Assembly (NCBI RefSeq): GCF_018613065.1
Contig: NZ_JAGGQW010000040.1
Location: 80,512-144,511 of the forward strand
Direction of reading: 5' to 3'
From: Bacillus sp. ISL-7
GTDB lineage: Bacteria > Bacillota > Bacilli > Bacillales_B > DSM-18226
DNA length: 64,000 bases
The position numbers were made by a program, and so were the translations under genes. Under the pieces are notes generated by a model. The model did no database searches. It was not told where the DNA came from and saw only the letters and a list, made by a program, of their open reading frames with translations. Of this stretch, positions 35,097 through 46,693 are shown piece after piece (position 1 is the first letter of the stretch; each line of letters opens with the position of its first letter).

Positions 35097-36764
35097 TTAC
35101 ACTTCCATAATGATTGGTAAAATCATTGGTCTGCGCTTTGTTTTTTCGTATAGGAAAGGCGCTAATGTATCTGTAATTTCATTTTTAATTTCAGACCATT
35201 GGCTTGTCTTTCTTTCCATCACTTTATTTAAATGCTTGGTGATTAGATTTTGAGCATCGTTAATTAAATCACCGGATTCTCTCATATAAACAAATCCTCG
35301 AGAAATTAGGTCAGGTCCTGAAGCAATTTTAAATTCCTTCATATTAATACTTACGACCACAACAACTAATCCTTCCTCAGAAAGAATTCTACGGTCACGT
35401 AAGACAATATTTCCAATATCGCCCACACCACTGCCGTCGATATAAACAGAACCTGATGGAATCTTTCCAGCAACCTGAGCAGTATCCTCAGAAAGAGCTA
35501 ACACTTCACCATTGTCCATAATAAAACAATTTTCTTCTTGTACTCCGCAATCAACCGCGATCTTAGCGTGCATTCTTTGCATTCGATATTCACCGTGGAT
35601 TGGCATAAAGAACTTTGGTCTAATTAAACGCAGCATTAGTTTTTGTTCTTCCTGTCCACCATGACCAGAAGTATGGATATTACTTAGTTTACCGTGAATA
35701 ACTTCCGCGCCGGCTCTATAGAGCATATTAATCGTTCGACTCACACTAATTGTGTTCCCTGGAATAGGTGAAGATGAAAATACCACTGTGTCACCAGGAA
35801 TGATTTGAATTTGTCTGTGTGTCCCATTAGCAATTCTTGAAAGAGCAGCCATAGCTTCGCCCTGACTTCCGGTACAAAGGATCGTAACTTTATCAGCAGG
35901 AAGACGGTTTATTTGATTCGCTTCAATAAAAGTCTCTTTAGGTGCATTAATATACCCTAATTCAAGTCCGATATTGATAGCTGCTTCCATGCTTCGGCCA
36001 AAAACCGCTACTTTTCTTCCGTATTCTACTGCTGCCTCTACCACTTGCTGCAATCTATGGATATTAGATGCAAAGGTAGCAAAAATAATACGTCCGTCCA
36101 CTTTACGGAAAATATCATTGATGCTGTCGCCTACCCGACGTTCTGACATGGTGAATTCAGGTATTTCACTATTTGTACTATCTGATAGTAAACATAAAAC
36201 GCCTTCTTTACCTATTTCAGCCATTTTGGTTAGATTGGCAGGTTCACCTACAGGGGTAAAATCAAATTTAAAATCTCCAGTATGGACAATTTGACCGGGC
36301 GGAGTTTTAACTACAATCCCATAAGAATCAGGAATACTGTGGGTGGTGCGGAAAAAAGTAACCGATGTTTTGCGGAATTTGATGATATCGTCTTCTTTGA
36401 TGTCTATCAACTTAGCATTTCTTAATAAGCCGTGTTCCTCTAGTTTATTTTTAATTAATCCAAGAGCGAGTTTCCCACCATAAATTGGAACATTAATCTC
36501 GCGTAATAAATAGGGAATACCGCCAATGTGATCTTCATGTCCGTGTGTAACAAATAATCCTTTTATTTTATCTTGATTCTTAACCAAATAGGTATAATCA
36601 GGAATTACGTAATCAATACCTAATAGCTCATCCTCAGGAAATTTTATTCCGGCATCAATTAATATTATTTCATCCTGAAACTGAACCGCATACGTGTTTT
36701 TGCCAATTTCGCCTAAACCACCCAGGGCAAAAACCGCAGTTTGATCATTCTTAACAAATTTCAT
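35097..36764 (-). CDS. rnjA: Ribonuclease J1
   Basis: The 555-residue enzyme has the metallo-beta-lactamase/beta-CASP layout: [10 protein letters not shown] holds the metal-binding HxHx[11 protein letters not shown] follows, and the CASP region shows [12 protein letters not shown] and [11 protein letters not shown]. It degrades and matures RNA with both 5'-exonuclease and endonuclease activity. It is second in an operon after rpoY with only a 6-base gap, the standard Bacillus arrangement. The length is complete. Confidence 0.97.
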   Translation of the reverse strand: MKFVKNDQTAVFALGGLGEIGKNTYAVQFQDEIILIDAGIKFPEDELLGIDYVIPDYTYLVKNQDKIKGLFVTHGHEDHIGGIPYLLREINVPIYGGKLALGLIKNKLEEHGLLRNAKLIDIKEDDIIKFRKTSVTFFRTTHSIPDSYGIVVKTPPGQIVHTGDFKFDFTPVGEPANLTKMAEIGKEGVLCLLSDSTNSEIPEFTMSERRVGDSINDIFRKVDGRIIFATFASNIHRLQQVVEAAVEYGRKVAVFGRSMEAAINIGLELGYINAPKETFIEANQINRLPADKVTILCTGSQGEAMAALSRIANGTHRQIQIIPGDTVVFSSSPIPGNTISVSRTINMLYRAGAEVIHGKLSNIHTSGHGGQEEQKLMLRLIRPKFFMPIHGEYRMQRMHAKIAVDCGVQEENCFIMDNGEVLALSEDTAQVAGKIPSGSVYIDGSGVGDIGNIVLRDRRILSEEGLVVVVVSINMKEFKIASGPDLISRGFVYMRESGDLINDAQNLITKHLNKVMERKTSQWSEIKNEITDTLAPFLYEKTKRRPMILPIIMEV

Positions 36765-36770
36765 AAATTA

Positions 36771-36980
36771 TCATTTCTCCAATACTTTATAGTCTTCATT
36801 TTGAAGTTCATATTTTAAATGAGCTCCCTTTACTTCTTGAACAAATTCAACATTAAACCCACGGTCGGCAATTTTTGAGCGGACATCTCTTACCGATTCT
36901 CCTTCAATAAATAGGGTTTTTGTATTCTCTCTGACTGGTACTTCTTTGATGTTTTCCTGATAATATACTTTAAATATCAT
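36771..36980 (-). CDS. rpoY: RNA polymerase epsilon subunit
   Basis: The 69-residue protein matches RpoY (YkzG, DUF1447): MIFKVYYQENIKEVPVRENT at the start and FNVEFVQEVKGAHLKYE. It binds the core RNA polymerase of Firmicutes. It precedes rnjA in one operon, coupling a transcription subunit with RNA decay. The ribosome site AGGAGCGAAATTGTA is good. Confidence 0.95.
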   Translation of the reverse strand: MIFKVYYQENIKEVPVRENTKTLFIEGESVRDVRSKIADRGFNVEFVQEVKGAHLKYELQNEDYKVLEK

Positions 36981-37161
36981 TACAATTTCGCTCCTAACTG
37001 AATCATAACTTTTTCTATTATATAAAACATTTTCATCTTTTTCATTTATTTTCTTTGGAAACCGTTAGACTTATATGAAAAGTATGTAAAAAAGAATCGT
37101 TGTTTTTACAATTTACAATAACGAAGGAGCCCCTCGCAAGTTTGAAGGGCCCTAAAAAAAT

Positions 37162-37233
37162 TTAGGCAATGGATTTCTTTCGCAGTAATTCTTTCCACTG
37201 TTTTAAAAGCTTCTTCCTTAGCTTCTTTAACAT
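37162..37233 (-). CDS. Candidate 23-aa amphipathic cationic peptide
   Basis: A short minus-strand ORF encodes a 23-residue peptide: it begins MLKKLRKKLLKQWKELL and ends RKKSIA. It has a strong AAGGAGATGATCCACT site before its ATG and a GC-rich hairpin after its stop. Lys/Arg and Leu/Trp alternate as in an amphipathic membrane-active helix. Such peptides can be membrane-associated regulators, toxins or leader peptides. I know no exact homologue. The 520-base gap between rpoY and ykrA holds nothing else that I can name. Confidence 0.55.
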   Translation of the reverse strand: MLKKLRKKLLKQWKELLRKKSIA

Positions 37234-37503
37234 AGTGGATCATCTCCTTACCTCTTATTTTATACAATCCTTGTCCAATGTAAAGTAAGCGATGGCAGAT
37301 TATTGAAGTTTTTTTAAAATAAGAGTATTTTTACTATATTATATGATGAAATTGCTGATTCAATCATGGTTAAACATGGAATTACATTGACAAATTATAA
37401 ATTGACTTTTTTTAATATAAAGTTTAGTGTTTTAAAGAATAAAGAACTGTGGGGAGTACATTTTCACAGTTTAGAGGATTCGATAAAAAGGAGTACATAT
37501 TAA

Positions 37504-38274
37504 ATGAAGAAAATTGTATTTTTTGACATAGACGGCACCTTGCTCGACCATGATAAAAACCTACCCGAAAGCACGATAAAAGCCATTAATTTACTTAAGA
37601 AGAATGATGTATTTGTCGCAATTGCCACTGGCAGAGCTCCGTTTATGTTTGAAGGCCTGCGGAATGTACTTGGAATTGACTCCTATGTGAGCTTTAACGG
37701 TCAATTTGTGGTTTTTGAGAATGAAGTTATATATGAGAACCCTTTGAATGAAAATGAGCTTAATAAATTATTTAACCATACGAAGTCAAACAATCATCCA
37801 TTAGTGTTTATGAATGAAAAAACAATGAAGGCAAGTGTTAAGCATCATCCATTTGTTGAAAAAAGCATGGGAAGCCTAAATTTCCCACATCCTGAAGAGG
37901 ATGATTCTTTTTATGTCAATCGAAAAATGTATCAAAGCCTCCTTTTTTGTGAAAATAAAGATGAAAGTTTATATTTCTCTGACTATCCCCAATTTGATTT
38001 TATCAGATGGCATCCATATTCTGTCGATGTTTTACCAAAGGGTGGTTCAAAAGCAGAAGGAATAAAAAAAATGATCGAACGTTTGGGGTTTGAGTTGAAG
38101 GATGTATATGCATTCGGAGATGGTTTAAATGATTTAGAAATGTTGAAGGCAGTTGGAACAGGCGTTGCCATGGGAAATGGTGTCCCTGAAGCCAGAGAAC
38201 TTGCAGATCTTATTACAAGCGATGTTTCCGAAGATGGTATCTGGAATGGGCTAAAAGAATTACAGTTAATTTAA
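37504..38274 (+). CDS. ykrA: HAD-family (Cof-type) phosphatase YkrA
   Basis: The 256-residue protein has the HAD motifs: FFDIDGTLLDHD (nucleophile Asp 8), IATGRAP, the lysine in PKGGSKAEGIKKM and YAFGDGLNDLEML. The Cof/IIB cap domain lies between. The family dephosphorylates sugar and nucleotide phosphates; B. subtilis YkrA has promiscuous activity. It has the size and location of ykrA between rpoY and def. Confidence 0.9.
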   Translation: MKKIVFFDIDGTLLDHDKNLPESTIKAINLLKKNDVFVAIATGRAPFMFEGLRNVLGIDSYVSFNGQFVVFENEVIYENPLNENELNKLFNHTKSNNHPLVFMNEKTMKASVKHHPFVEKSMGSLNFPHPEEDDSFYVNRKMYQSLLFCENKDESLYFSDYPQFDFIRWHPYSVDVLPKGGSKAEGIKKMIERLGFELKDVYAFGDGLNDLEMLKAVGTGVAMGNGVPEARELADLITSDVSEDGIWNGLKELQLI

Positions 38275-38278
38275 ATTG

Positions 38279-38309
38279 AGAACCGACCCTAGGCAGGGGC
38301 CGGTTCTTT
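38279..38309 (+). terminator. Terminator after ykrA
   Basis: GAACCG/CGGTTC with CCCT/AGGG inner pairing, then TTTA. Confidence 0.85.
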
Positions 38310-38348
38310 ATACATCTGGAGCCCAAAATCAAGGCGCCTCCAGTTTGA

Positions 38349-38903
38349 TTACCTTTCGATGGCTATGGCTCCTTCGATTGGTTTTAACGGGTCTTCATGA
38401 TTGATATAATCATAAAACATAACACCATTTAAATGATCGATTTCGTGTTGAAAGCAGATAGAAGGAAGTCCCTTTAAACGTAGTTTCACTTCTTCACCGT
38501 TAAGGTTTGTTCCCTTTACAGTAATCCTAGCATATCTTTGAACGTATCCTGGAATGGCTCTATCTACTGAAAGGCAGCCTTCACCAGCTTGTAAATACGA
38601 CTTTTCAACAGAATGGCTGATAATTTTGGGATTAAATAATGCGTAACTATAAAGAGTGCCTGTGTCATCTGTAAGATGCACAGCTATCATCCGTTTTAGA
38701 ACATTTATTTGCGGAGCAGCCAATCCAATTCCTGGGCGTAAACCAAATTGTACCGACTTTTCAGGATTTTGACTATTAATTACATATTCTAATAAGTTAA
38801 ATAATATTTGTTTATCCTCTTCTGATGGCGGCATGGATACTTCTGCAGCCACTTTTCTAAGGGAAGGATGACCATCTCGAATGATATCTTCCATCGTAAT
38901 CAT
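38349..38903 (-). CDS. defB: Peptide deformylase (YkrB/DefB type)
   Basis: From ATG 38903 (behind AGGAGTGAGTGGAATC) the protein is 184 residues, the size of B. subtilis YkrB. All three deformylase motifs are present: GIGLAAPQ, EGCLSVDRA and QHEIDHLNGVMFYD, with Cys and two His as iron ligands and the catalytic Glu. It removes the formyl group from new proteins. The open frame extends upstream to 39005 but that part lacks a start context and is not conserved. Confidence 0.95.
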   Translation of the reverse strand: MITMEDIIRDGHPSLRKVAAEVSMPPSEEDKQILFNLLEYVINSQNPEKSVQFGLRPGIGLAAPQINVLKRMIAVHLTDDTGTLYSYALFNPKIISHSVEKSYLQAGEGCLSVDRAIPGYVQRYARITVKGTNLNGEEVKLRLKGLPSICFQHEIDHLNGVMFYDYINHEDPLKPIEGAIAIER

Positions 38904-39085
38904 GATTCCACTCACTCCTGTGCTTAAACTAAAATTATTAATAATAAATAGTCTATCAGACAATTGATAAAAAGTTAATATTTGATTCAGGTAACTGATT
39001 TGCAACCTTTTTTATGGGATATTGTATTGTCAAACAAACCTGGTGTCGATATAGTAGGAATTGGAATAGGCAGGAGGTATATAAT

Positions 39086-39748
39086 GTGTCATTAAAAGAA
39101 AAGTATGGTTTTATTTTATGTTTATCCGTTTTGATTGTTATTTTTGCTGGGTGTACGAAAGAAAAGTCTCCAGTCGAAAAAATGTATGATGTGTTAGAAA
39201 AAGTCGTTTCAGCCGAAAAAGAATTTGAGGAACAACAGAATCCCCTTGTTACACTTGAAAAAAAAGAAAAAGAAATTTATGACCAGATTATCAAACTTGG
39301 CATGAAAGAATATGCTCAAATCGTAAAACTTTCAGATGAAGCAATATTATTAGCTGATGAAAGAAAAGCGCTGATGGACAAAGAAACCAACAGCATTAAA
39401 GAATCCCAGAAAGAATTCATAAAGGCTAGGGATATTAAGGATAAATTAGAAGATCGCGATTTAACGAAATTAGCTAATGAACTATATGAGATAATGATGG
39501 AAAGATATAAAGCGCATGAAGCGTTATACCTAGAGTATAATGAAGCACTGAAAAATGATAAAGAATTGTACGAAATGTTTAAAAATAAAAATCTTCCACT
39601 TGAAGACCTTGAAGCACAGGTAAATAAGTTAAATGAAACGTATAAAAGAGTCTATAATGCCAATGAAAAATTTAATATGTTAACAGAACAATACAATGAT
39701 AAAAAGTTGTCATTTTATAAACAAGCAGGGCTTAAATCAAGCAAATAA
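39086..39748 (+). CDS. ykyA: YkyA-family coiled-coil lipoprotein
   Basis: The start is GTG 39086, behind GGCAGGAGGTATATAAT; the product has 220 residues. It has a lipoprotein signal (lipobox FAGCT, Cys 22) and a long helical body (EKVVSAEKEFEEQQN through YKRVYNANEKFNMLTEQYN) made mostly of charged coiled coil. It matches YkyA, a putative cell-wall-associated lipoprotein, between def and pdhA as in B. subtilis. The frame open from 39014 is not used. Confidence 0.85.
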   Translation: MSLKEKYGFILCLSVLIVIFAGCTKEKSPVEKMYDVLEKVVSAEKEFEEQQNPLVTLEKKEKEIYDQIIKLGMKEYAQIVKLSDEAILLADERKALMDKETNSIKESQKEFIKARDIKDKLEDRDLTKLANELYEIMMERYKAHEALYLEYNEALKNDKELYEMFKNKNLPLEDLEAQVNKLNETYKRVYNANEKFNMLTEQYNDKKLSFYKQAGLKSSK

Positions 39749-39766
39749 ATATTATCTCATCAAAAT

Positions 39767-39792
39767 AATCGGCTGAATAGGCCGATTTTTTG
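39767..39792 (+). terminator. Terminator after ykyA
   Basis: AATCGGC/GCCGATT stem and six T residues. Confidence 0.88.
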
Positions 39793-40247
39793 TATATTAT
39801 AACAAATAAATCAAATGAGGTATTATATATAACAGATGTCAAAAAAAAGTAATACAGACGAAAAAATGTTTATAATATTAGCAATATGAACGTGGTGAAA
39901 AATATTAAAATATAGTATTTGACGTGTAAAAACTAATGATGTAAACTTAAAAAGTATTAATAAATTGTATCAATGATGTTACATAAAATAGTGGTACAGA
40001 ATAAGATGATGGTAAGGTGAAAGATATTTTGTTTTAACTTTTCGTTTATGTGAAAAACTATTTGAAAGTATTTTTCATGTACTATGCTTACCAAAATCGA
40101 GTGTAATATCAAGAGTTTATCCAAATGATAAAGAAAAAAGGATGACATTGTCCATCTGTCTTTTATTCTTAAGTTTTTGGGTATTCTAACTTAGTGGATA
40201 ATAATTAAAAAAATTAAGTTTTGAATTGAAAGGAAGAGGTGACCTAA
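39793..40247 (+). promoter_or_regulatory. pdhA upstream region with SigA promoter
   Basis: This 455-base AT-rich gap has no gene. TTGACG at 39919-39924 and TAAACT at 39942-39947 are 17 bases apart, a plausible promoter with a leader of about 290 bases to pdhA. No cre site or riboswitch was recognised. The ribosome site just before pdhA is AAAGGAAGAGGTGA. Confidence 0.5.
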
Positions 40248-41363
<1,116 letters not shown>

Positions 41364-41366
41364 GCC

Positions 41367-42344
41367 ATGGCTCAAATGACAATGATTCAAGCAATTACAG
41401 ATGCATTGCGTGTGGAATTAAGCAATGATCCGAATGTATTAGTATTCGGTGAAGACGTGGGTGTAAACGGTGGTGTTTTCCGTGCAACCGAAGGGTTGCA
41501 AAATGAATTTGGCGAAGATCGTGTTTTTGACACGCCACTTGCTGAATCAGGAATCGGCGGATTAGCGGTCGGTCTTAGTTTACAAGGCTTTCGCCCTGTT
41601 CCAGAAATTCAATTCTTCGGTTTCGTTTATGAAGTAATGGATTCAATTTCTGGTCAGGCAGCTCGTCTTCGTTATCGTACCGGAGGCAAATTTAATGCTC
41701 CAGTAACATTTCGTTCGCCATTTGGAGGCGGCGTACATACACCTGATATGCACGCAGACAGTTTAGAAGGACTTATGGCGCAACAGCCTGGCTTAAAGGT
41801 TGTTATTCCATCAACTCCATATGATGCTAAAGGACTTCTCATTTCATCAATCCGTGATAATGACCCAGTTATTTTCCTTGAGCATATGAAGTTATACCGT
41901 TCGTTCCGTCAAGAAGTTCCAGAAGGTGAATATACAATTCCACTAGGAAAAGCCGAAGTAAAACGTGAAGGAACTGATATTACTATCGTTACTTATGGAG
42001 CAATGGTTCACGAGTCATTAAAAGCCGCAGAGGAACTAGAGAAAGAAGGTCATTCTGCAGAAGTTATTGACTTAAGAACAGTAAGTCCAATCGATATTGA
42101 AACGATTATTGCTTCAGTTGAAAAAACAGGTCGTGCGATCGTTGTTCAAGAAGCTCAAAAACAAGCAGGAATTGCTGCAAACGTTGTTGCTGAAATTAAC
42201 GACCGCGCAATCCTAAGCTTAGAAGCACCTGTATTGCGTGTGGCTGCACCTGATACCATTTTTGCATTCCCGCAAGCGGAAGCTGCATGGCTGCCGAATT
42301 ATAAGGATGTAATTGAAACAGCTAAAAAAGTTTTAACATTTTAA
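41367..42344 (+). CDS. pdhB: Pyruvate dehydrogenase E1 beta subunit
   Basis: The 325-residue subunit shows [35 protein letters not shown] and the C-terminal transketolase domain ([16 protein letters not shown]). It forms the alpha2-beta2 E1 component with PdhA. The ribosome site AAAGGAGTCGAAGTAAGCC overlaps the pdhA stop. Confidence 0.97.
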   Translation: MAQMTMIQAITDALRVELSNDPNVLVFGEDVGVNGGVFRATEGLQNEFGEDRVFDTPLAESGIGGLAVGLSLQGFRPVPEIQFFGFVYEVMDSISGQAARLRYRTGGKFNAPVTFRSPFGGGVHTPDMHADSLEGLMAQQPGLKVVIPSTPYDAKGLLISSIRDNDPVIFLEHMKLYRSFRQEVPEGEYTIPLGKAEVKREGTDITIVTYGAMVHESLKAAEELEKEGHSAEVIDLRTVSPIDIETIIASVEKTGRAIVVQEAQKQAGIAANVVAEINDRAILSLEAPVLRVAAPDTIFAFPQAEAAWLPNYKDVIETAKKVLTF

Positions 42345-42422
42345 TTAAATACGTAATTGGCCGTTCTAATTACTATAATTTCGATGCTCAAAAATACATG
42401 TAATTTAGGAGGATGAATCCTA

Positions 42423-43754
42423 GTGTCATTTCAATTTAAAATGCCTGACATCGGTGAAGGTATTCATGAAGGCGAAATTGTTAAATGGTTTGTAAAGCCA
42501 GGCGACAAAGTTCAAGAAGATGATGTACTTTGCGAGATTCAAAATGATAAAGCAGTGGTAGAAATTCCGTCCCCAGTTGAAGGGTCAGTTCTTGAAGTAC
42601 TAGTAGGAGAAGGAACTGTCGCTACAGTTGGACAGGTTTTAGTCACTTTTGATGCCCCAGGGTATGAAAACCTACAATTTAAAGGCGATGAACATGCTGA
42701 TGAACCGAAACAAGAAGAAAAAGCAGCAGTATCAACTCCTGCACCTGAGGTTAAACAAGATGCAGCACCACAACCAGCAGCAGTAGCAGTGGCACCACAA
42801 GCAGATGTTGATCCAAATCGTCGGATTATTGCTATGCCATCTGTTCGTAAATATGCCCGTGAAAAAGGCATTAGTATCAATTTAATAGCTGGAACAGGAA
42901 ATAATGGACGGATACTGAAGGGTGATATTGATCTCTTTGTAAGCGGTGGAGCAGCACCTTCGCCACAAGCTGCGACAAATGTAGCTGTAGAGGTTGAAAC
43001 AGCTAAAGTGGAGGCACCGCAAACAACAGCCGTAGCTATTCCACGAGGTGAATATCCAGAAACTCGCGAGAAAATGAGTGGGATCAGGAAGGCAATTGCC
43101 AAAGCAATGGTTAACTCCAAACACACTGCTCCTCACGTTACATTAATGGATGAAATCGATGTAACTAAACTTGTTACACACCGGAAGAAATTCAAAGAAG
43201 TGGCAGCTGCTAAAGGCATTAAGCTTACCTTCTTACCATACATCGTTAAAGCATTAACAAGTGCATTACGTGAATTCCCAGCTTTAAATACTTCACTTGA
43301 TGATGCTACTAGTGAAATCATTCATAAACATTATTATAATATTGGAATTGCAGCAGACACTGAAAAAGGATTGTTAGTTCCAGTAGTAAAAGATGCAGAC
43401 CGTAAGTCAGTATTCTCAATTTCAAATGAAATTAATGAATTAGCTGTAAAAGCCCGTGACGGCAAACTTGCACCTAACGAAATGAATGGCGCATCTTGTA
43501 CAATTTCAAACATCGGTTCAGCTGGCGGGCAATGGTTTACACCAGTTATTAACCATCCTGAAGTAGCAATTTTGGGCGTTGGCCGGATTGCAGAAAAACC
43601 AATCGTTAGAAACGGTGAAATTGTTGCTGCACCGGTTTTAGCACTTTCATTAAGTTTTGACCACCGCATGATTGACGGTGCAACAGCACAAAATGCATTA
43701 AATCATATTAAACGTTTATTGAACGATCCAGAACTATTGTTAATGGAGGCGTAA
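42423..43754 (+). CDS. pdhC: Dihydrolipoamide acetyltransferase (PDH E2)
   Basis: The 443-residue core enzyme has, in order, one lipoyl domain ([16 protein letters not shown] with the modified Lys), an Ala/Pro/Val-rich hinge (about 95-135), a peripheral-subunit-binding domain ([14 protein letters not shown]), a second hinge and the catalytic domain with [13 protein letters not shown]. It transfers acetyl groups to CoA and is the structural core of the complex. The start is GTG, after TTAGGAGGATGAATCCTA. The 78-base pdhB-pdhC gap has no terminator. Confidence 0.97.
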   Translation: MSFQFKMPDIGEGIHEGEIVKWFVKPGDKVQEDDVLCEIQNDKAVVEIPSPVEGSVLEVLVGEGTVATVGQVLVTFDAPGYENLQFKGDEHADEPKQEEKAAVSTPAPEVKQDAAPQPAAVAVAPQADVDPNRRIIAMPSVRKYAREKGISINLIAGTGNNGRILKGDIDLFVSGGAAPSPQAATNVAVEVETAKVEAPQTTAVAIPRGEYPETREKMSGIRKAIAKAMVNSKHTAPHVTLMDEIDVTKLVTHRKKFKEVAAAKGIKLTFLPYIVKALTSALREFPALNTSLDDATSEIIHKHYYNIGIAADTEKGLLVPVVKDADRKSVFSISNEINELAVKARDGKLAPNEMNGASCTISNIGSAGGQWFTPVINHPEVAILGVGRIAEKPIVRNGEIVAAPVLALSLSFDHRMIDGATAQNALNHIKRLLNDPELLLMEA

Positions 43755-43758
43755 TAAA

Positions 43759-45174
43759 ATGGTCGTAGGAGATTTCCCAATTGAAACAGATACTATAGTC
43801 ATCGGAGCAGGCCCAGGGGGATATGTTGCAGCTATTCGTGCAGCGCAGTTGGGACAAAAAGTGACAATTGTTGAAAAAGAATATGTTGGCGGCGTTTGCT
43901 TAAATGTAGGATGTATCCCTTCTAAAGCATTAATTTCAGCAGGTCACCGCTATGAAACAGCGATGCATTCTGAAACCTTCGGGATTACTGCTGAAAATGT
44001 AAAAGTGGATTTCACAAAAGTTCAAGAGTTTAAATCAGGAATTGTAAATAAATTAACTGGCGGCGTTGAAGGATTATTAAAAGGAAACAAAGTAAACATT
44101 GCCCGTGGTGAAGCATATTTTGTCGATGGCAATACGCTGCGTGTAATGGATGAAAATTCAGCGCAAACTTATACCTTTAAAAATGCCATTATTGCTACCG
44201 GATCCCGTCCTATTGAGTTACCCGCCTTTAAATATTCAAAACGTGTTTTGAATTCTACTGGGGCACTTAACTTAAATGAAATCCCTGAAAAAATCGTCGT
44301 TATCGGCGGAGGCGTAATCGGGATTGAGCTTGGCGGTGCATACGCAAACTTTGGCAGTCAGGTTACCATTTTAGAAGGTGCAGAAGAAATATTAGGTCTT
44401 GGTGTTTTTGATAAGCAAATGGCTGCTCTCGTAAAACGAAGCATGAAGAAAAAAGGTGCAGAGTTCTTTACAAAGGCGTTTGCCAAGGGCGTTGAAGAAA
44501 CTGAAAATGGTGTGGTAGTAACGTTCGAAACAAAAGGCGAAGAAAAGAAAATCGAAGCAGATTATGTTTTTGTAATGGTAGGACGACGTCCTAACACTGA
44601 TGAAATGGGCTTAGAACAAGTTGGTGTTAAATTAACTGAACGCGGTCTAATTGAAATTGACAAGCAATGCCGCACAAATCTTAGCAATATTTATGCTATA
44701 GGTGATGTTGTTGCTGGCCCTCAATTGGCACATAAAGCTTCATATGAAGCTAAAATTGCCGCAGAGGCAATTGCTGGTCACACCTCTGAAATTGATTACT
44801 TAGGTATTCCTGCTGTGGTCTTCTCTGATCCTGAATTAGCTTCAGTTGGATATACAGAAGCCCAAGCAAAAGAAGAAGGAATTGTTGTAAATGCGGCTAA
44901 ATTCCCATTTGCAGCTAATGGTCGTGCATTATCACTCGACAGTGGTGATGGATTCATGAAATTAATTACTCGTAAAGAGGATGGACTTGTCATCGGAGCG
45001 CAGATTGCCGGCACAAATGCATCAGATATGATTGCAGAATTGGGACTTGCGATTGAAGCTGGAATGTCTGCTGAAGATCTTGCCATGACTATTCATGCTC
45101 ATCCTACACTTGGAGAAATCACAATGGAAGCGGCGGAAGTTGCCTTAGGAAGCCCAATCCATATTATGAAATAA
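43759..45174 (+). CDS. pdhD: Dihydrolipoamide dehydrogenase (PDH E3)
   Basis: The 471-residue flavoprotein has the FAD site [19 protein letters not shown], the redox-active disulfide [15 protein letters not shown], the NAD site [18 protein letters not shown] and the C-terminal catalytic HAHPTLGE. It reoxidises the lipoyl arms of the PDH complex, and usually of the 2-oxoglutarate complex as well. It ends the operon, with a terminator just after. Confidence 0.97.
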   Translation: MVVGDFPIETDTIVIGAGPGGYVAAIRAAQLGQKVTIVEKEYVGGVCLNVGCIPSKALISAGHRYETAMHSETFGITAENVKVDFTKVQEFKSGIVNKLTGGVEGLLKGNKVNIARGEAYFVDGNTLRVMDENSAQTYTFKNAIIATGSRPIELPAFKYSKRVLNSTGALNLNEIPEKIVVIGGGVIGIELGGAYANFGSQVTILEGAEEILGLGVFDKQMAALVKRSMKKKGAEFFTKAFAKGVEETENGVVVTFETKGEEKKIEADYVFVMVGRRPNTDEMGLEQVGVKLTERGLIEIDKQCRTNLSNIYAIGDVVAGPQLAHKASYEAKIAAEAIAGHTSEIDYLGIPAVVFSDPELASVGYTEAQAKEEGIVVNAAKFPFAANGRALSLDSGDGFMKLITRKEDGLVIGAQIAGTNASDMIAELGLAIEAGMSAEDLAMTIHAHPTLGEITMEAAEVALGSPIHIMK

Positions 45175-45187
45175 TTCATAAATATAT

Positions 45188-45221
45188 AGTCCTTTTCGTT
45201 AACTAACGGAAAGGACTTTTA
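45188..45221 (+). terminator. Terminator of the pdh operon
   Basis: AGTCCTTTTCGTT with its near-perfect complement, then TTTTACTATTTTT. Confidence 0.88.
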
Positions 45222-45368
45222 CTATTTTTACCGAATTGTATTTATACAAAGATAAAAGCAAAAAAATCCTTGTCAACTTAAAAATAAAATATATCTCTCG
45301 CTTTTAGAACATATACTTAAGAACGAGCATTCTAAAAAGAAGTGAATGTATTAAGAGTGGTGATAAAT

Positions 45369-45611
45369 ATGAGGGTCTATATTGTTGTGATACTGCAATT
45401 TATCATTTGGAGCGGATATACATTTATTGAATGGTTATCAAAGCATGACCAGCTAATTTATAAAGTCATTATGTTTTTTGTGTTCTTTTATTTAGCATTT
45501 TTAATAGGAAACCAGGTCACAAAATCAGTGCGCAAAACGCTTTTTATCACTACTTTAAGCCTTGTTATATATACTTCGATTCACTATACAATGGAATTGT
45601 TTATTCACTAA
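45369..45611 (+). CDS. Small membrane protein, 80 aa
   Basis: From ATG 45369 (behind GTGGTGATAAAT) the protein has 80 residues and three predicted membrane helices (VYIVVILQFIIWSGYTF, VIMFFVFFYLAFLIG and TLFITTLSLVIYTSIHY) separated by short charged loops. I do not recognise the family. A GTG at 45342 is an alternative start. Monocistronic, with a terminator shared with the next, convergent gene. Confidence 0.65.
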   Translation: MRVYIVVILQFIIWSGYTFIEWLSKHDQLIYKVIMFFVFFYLAFLIGNQVTKSVRKTLFITTLSLVIYTSIHYTMELFIH

Positions 45612-45612
45612 A

Positions 45613-45638
45613 AAAAGCCCCAAAAGGAGCTTTTTTTA
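45613..45638. terminator. Shared terminator
   Basis: AAAAAAGCCCC / GGAGCTTTTTTT hairpin between convergent genes. Confidence 0.75.
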
Positions 45639-46070
45639 TTTACGGGGATAATAATACATGATTCTCTCATTAAAAAGGTGGAGTTCCCCTTGCAGCTTTT
45701 TCGCAAGGTATTTACAAAATTCATTCGCTTTACCCTTATCTCCATAGGTAGATTGTTCGGGTAATGTAACTTGTATGTATGTTTGTTCTAGATCTTGTCC
45801 TTCTTCATTTCGAATAGTTTCCTGGTCTACACCTAATAAAATGGCATAGTAGCGGTCATCGTTAGAGTGTAAATAGAACCATTTTCCGTCCGCTTCTGAT
45901 GTTTCTTTAATTACATAGGGAAAAGCTGATTCTCCATATTGCCAACCTATTTGATTACCAGTTTTTGTAGTGTTATTTTTATACTCATGAAATAATTCTT
46001 TAACTTCTTCAATTGTTACTGTTTGTTTAGCAGATGAAGGCACTAGCTTAATATATGCATTAACAGCCAT
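45636..46070 (-). CDS. Conserved Bacillus protein, DUF1885-like
   Basis: Three ATG codons in a row lie at 46076, 46073 and 46070; AGGGGGGA is best spaced for the third, giving 144 residues starting MAVNAYIKLVP. The protein is soluble, with a helix KQTVTIEEVKELFHEYKNN and alternating strands (FYLHSNDDRYYAILLGVDQ). This pattern fits my memory of DUF1885, a family with an FKBP-like fold; tentative. Function unknown. Confidence 0.7.
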   Translation of the reverse strand: MAVNAYIKLVPSSAKQTVTIEEVKELFHEYKNNTTKTGNQIGWQYGESAFPYVIKETSEADGKWFYLHSNDDRYYAILLGVDQETIRNEEGQDLEQTYIQVTLPEQSTYGDKGKANEFCKYLAKKLQGELHLFNERIMYYYPRK

Positions 46071-46232
46071 CATCATTCCCCCCTAGTCCATTATATATGC
46101 CTCTCTATTCTAGCATTTAATAAAATCTTATGACAACTATAGCTTTAAATAAAAGTAGAAGTTTTCTTGTTTCTTTAGGAAAAATGAATTATAATAATAT
46201 TCTAAACATTCTTATAAAAAGGGAGGAGCCTT

Positions 46233-46532
46233 ATGGAATTATTTGATAAGCTCTATGATGAACATGAAAATGCGAAGGTAAGGTTTATTGGATTTGCAAC
46301 CGAACATACCCGTTATGATTTCGGCATAATTTTCACCAACATGTTTTTCGGCAAACCTCTAGTTGTCTGCATGCAGACTGGCCGTTCCACTCTCCTCGAC
46401 CCAAAAGACATCGAAGATATTGATTACCTTCAAACCGTATTCCGTATCCCTGATCAACAGCAAGCAGCAGATTTAGCTGAGTTTTTCAGCGAAACACTAC
46501 CAATCATCCCGTTTGAGACTCAGTACGAATAA
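46233..46532 (+). CDS. DUF3055-family protein
   Basis: The 99-residue soluble protein begins MELFDKLYDEHENAKVRFIG and contains GIIFTNMFFGKPLVVCMQTG, a pattern I associate with DUF3055 of Bacillus. It is acidic at the C-terminus (FFSETLPIIPFETQYE). Function unknown. The start follows AAAGGGAGGAGCC. A weak terminator (GGCCC/GGGTC plus T run, 46543-46566) follows. Confidence 0.8.
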   Translation: MELFDKLYDEHENAKVRFIGFATEHTRYDFGIIFTNMFFGKPLVVCMQTGRSTLLDPKDIEDIDYLQTVFRIPDQQQAADLAEFFSETLPIIPFETQYE

Positions 46533-46581
46533 TTTATCAAGTAAAGGCCCAATAGGGTCTTTTTTTAATTATTTTTTTAAA

Positions 46582-46592
46582 TGTGACATACA
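46582..46592 (+). promoter_or_regulatory. CcpN operator 1 at the SR1 promoter
   Basis: TGTGACATACA is an exact match to the CcpN consensus TRTGHYATAYW. It lies just upstream of the -35 hexamer of SR1 and 32 bases (three helical turns) from the second operator. Confidence 0.8.
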
Positions 46593-46600
46593 ATTTAGGC

Positions 46601-46629
46601 TTGATATTTCTAATGTGATATATTATTAT
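46601..46629 (+). promoter_or_regulatory. SR1 promoter with CcpN operator 2
   Basis: TTGATA at 46601-46606, 17-base spacer, TATTAT at 46624-46629. The second CcpN site TGTGATATATT (46614-46624) lies in the spacer and touches the -10, also an exact consensus match. CcpN represses sr1, gapB and pckA under glycolytic conditions in B. subtilis. Confidence 0.85.
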
Positions 46630-46693
46630 TGCATTAATGATATATAAATACTTCGTTTTGTGATTATTCAATAATGAAAAGGGGGTTGAACAA

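Noticed and set aside
39957..40148. 63-codon minus-strand ORF in the pdhA leader
   Set aside because: No ribosome site, an unlikely composition in AT-rich DNA, and it lies across the likely pdhA 5' leader.
40140..40175. Hairpin-like GGATGACATTGTCCATC before pdhA
   Set aside because: Only four outer base pairs form; no good stem or T run for a terminator or attenuator.
42539..43126. 195-codon minus-strand ORF
   Set aside because: Antisense to pdhC; its Ala/Thr/Ser-rich sequence mirrors the pdhC hinge repeats.
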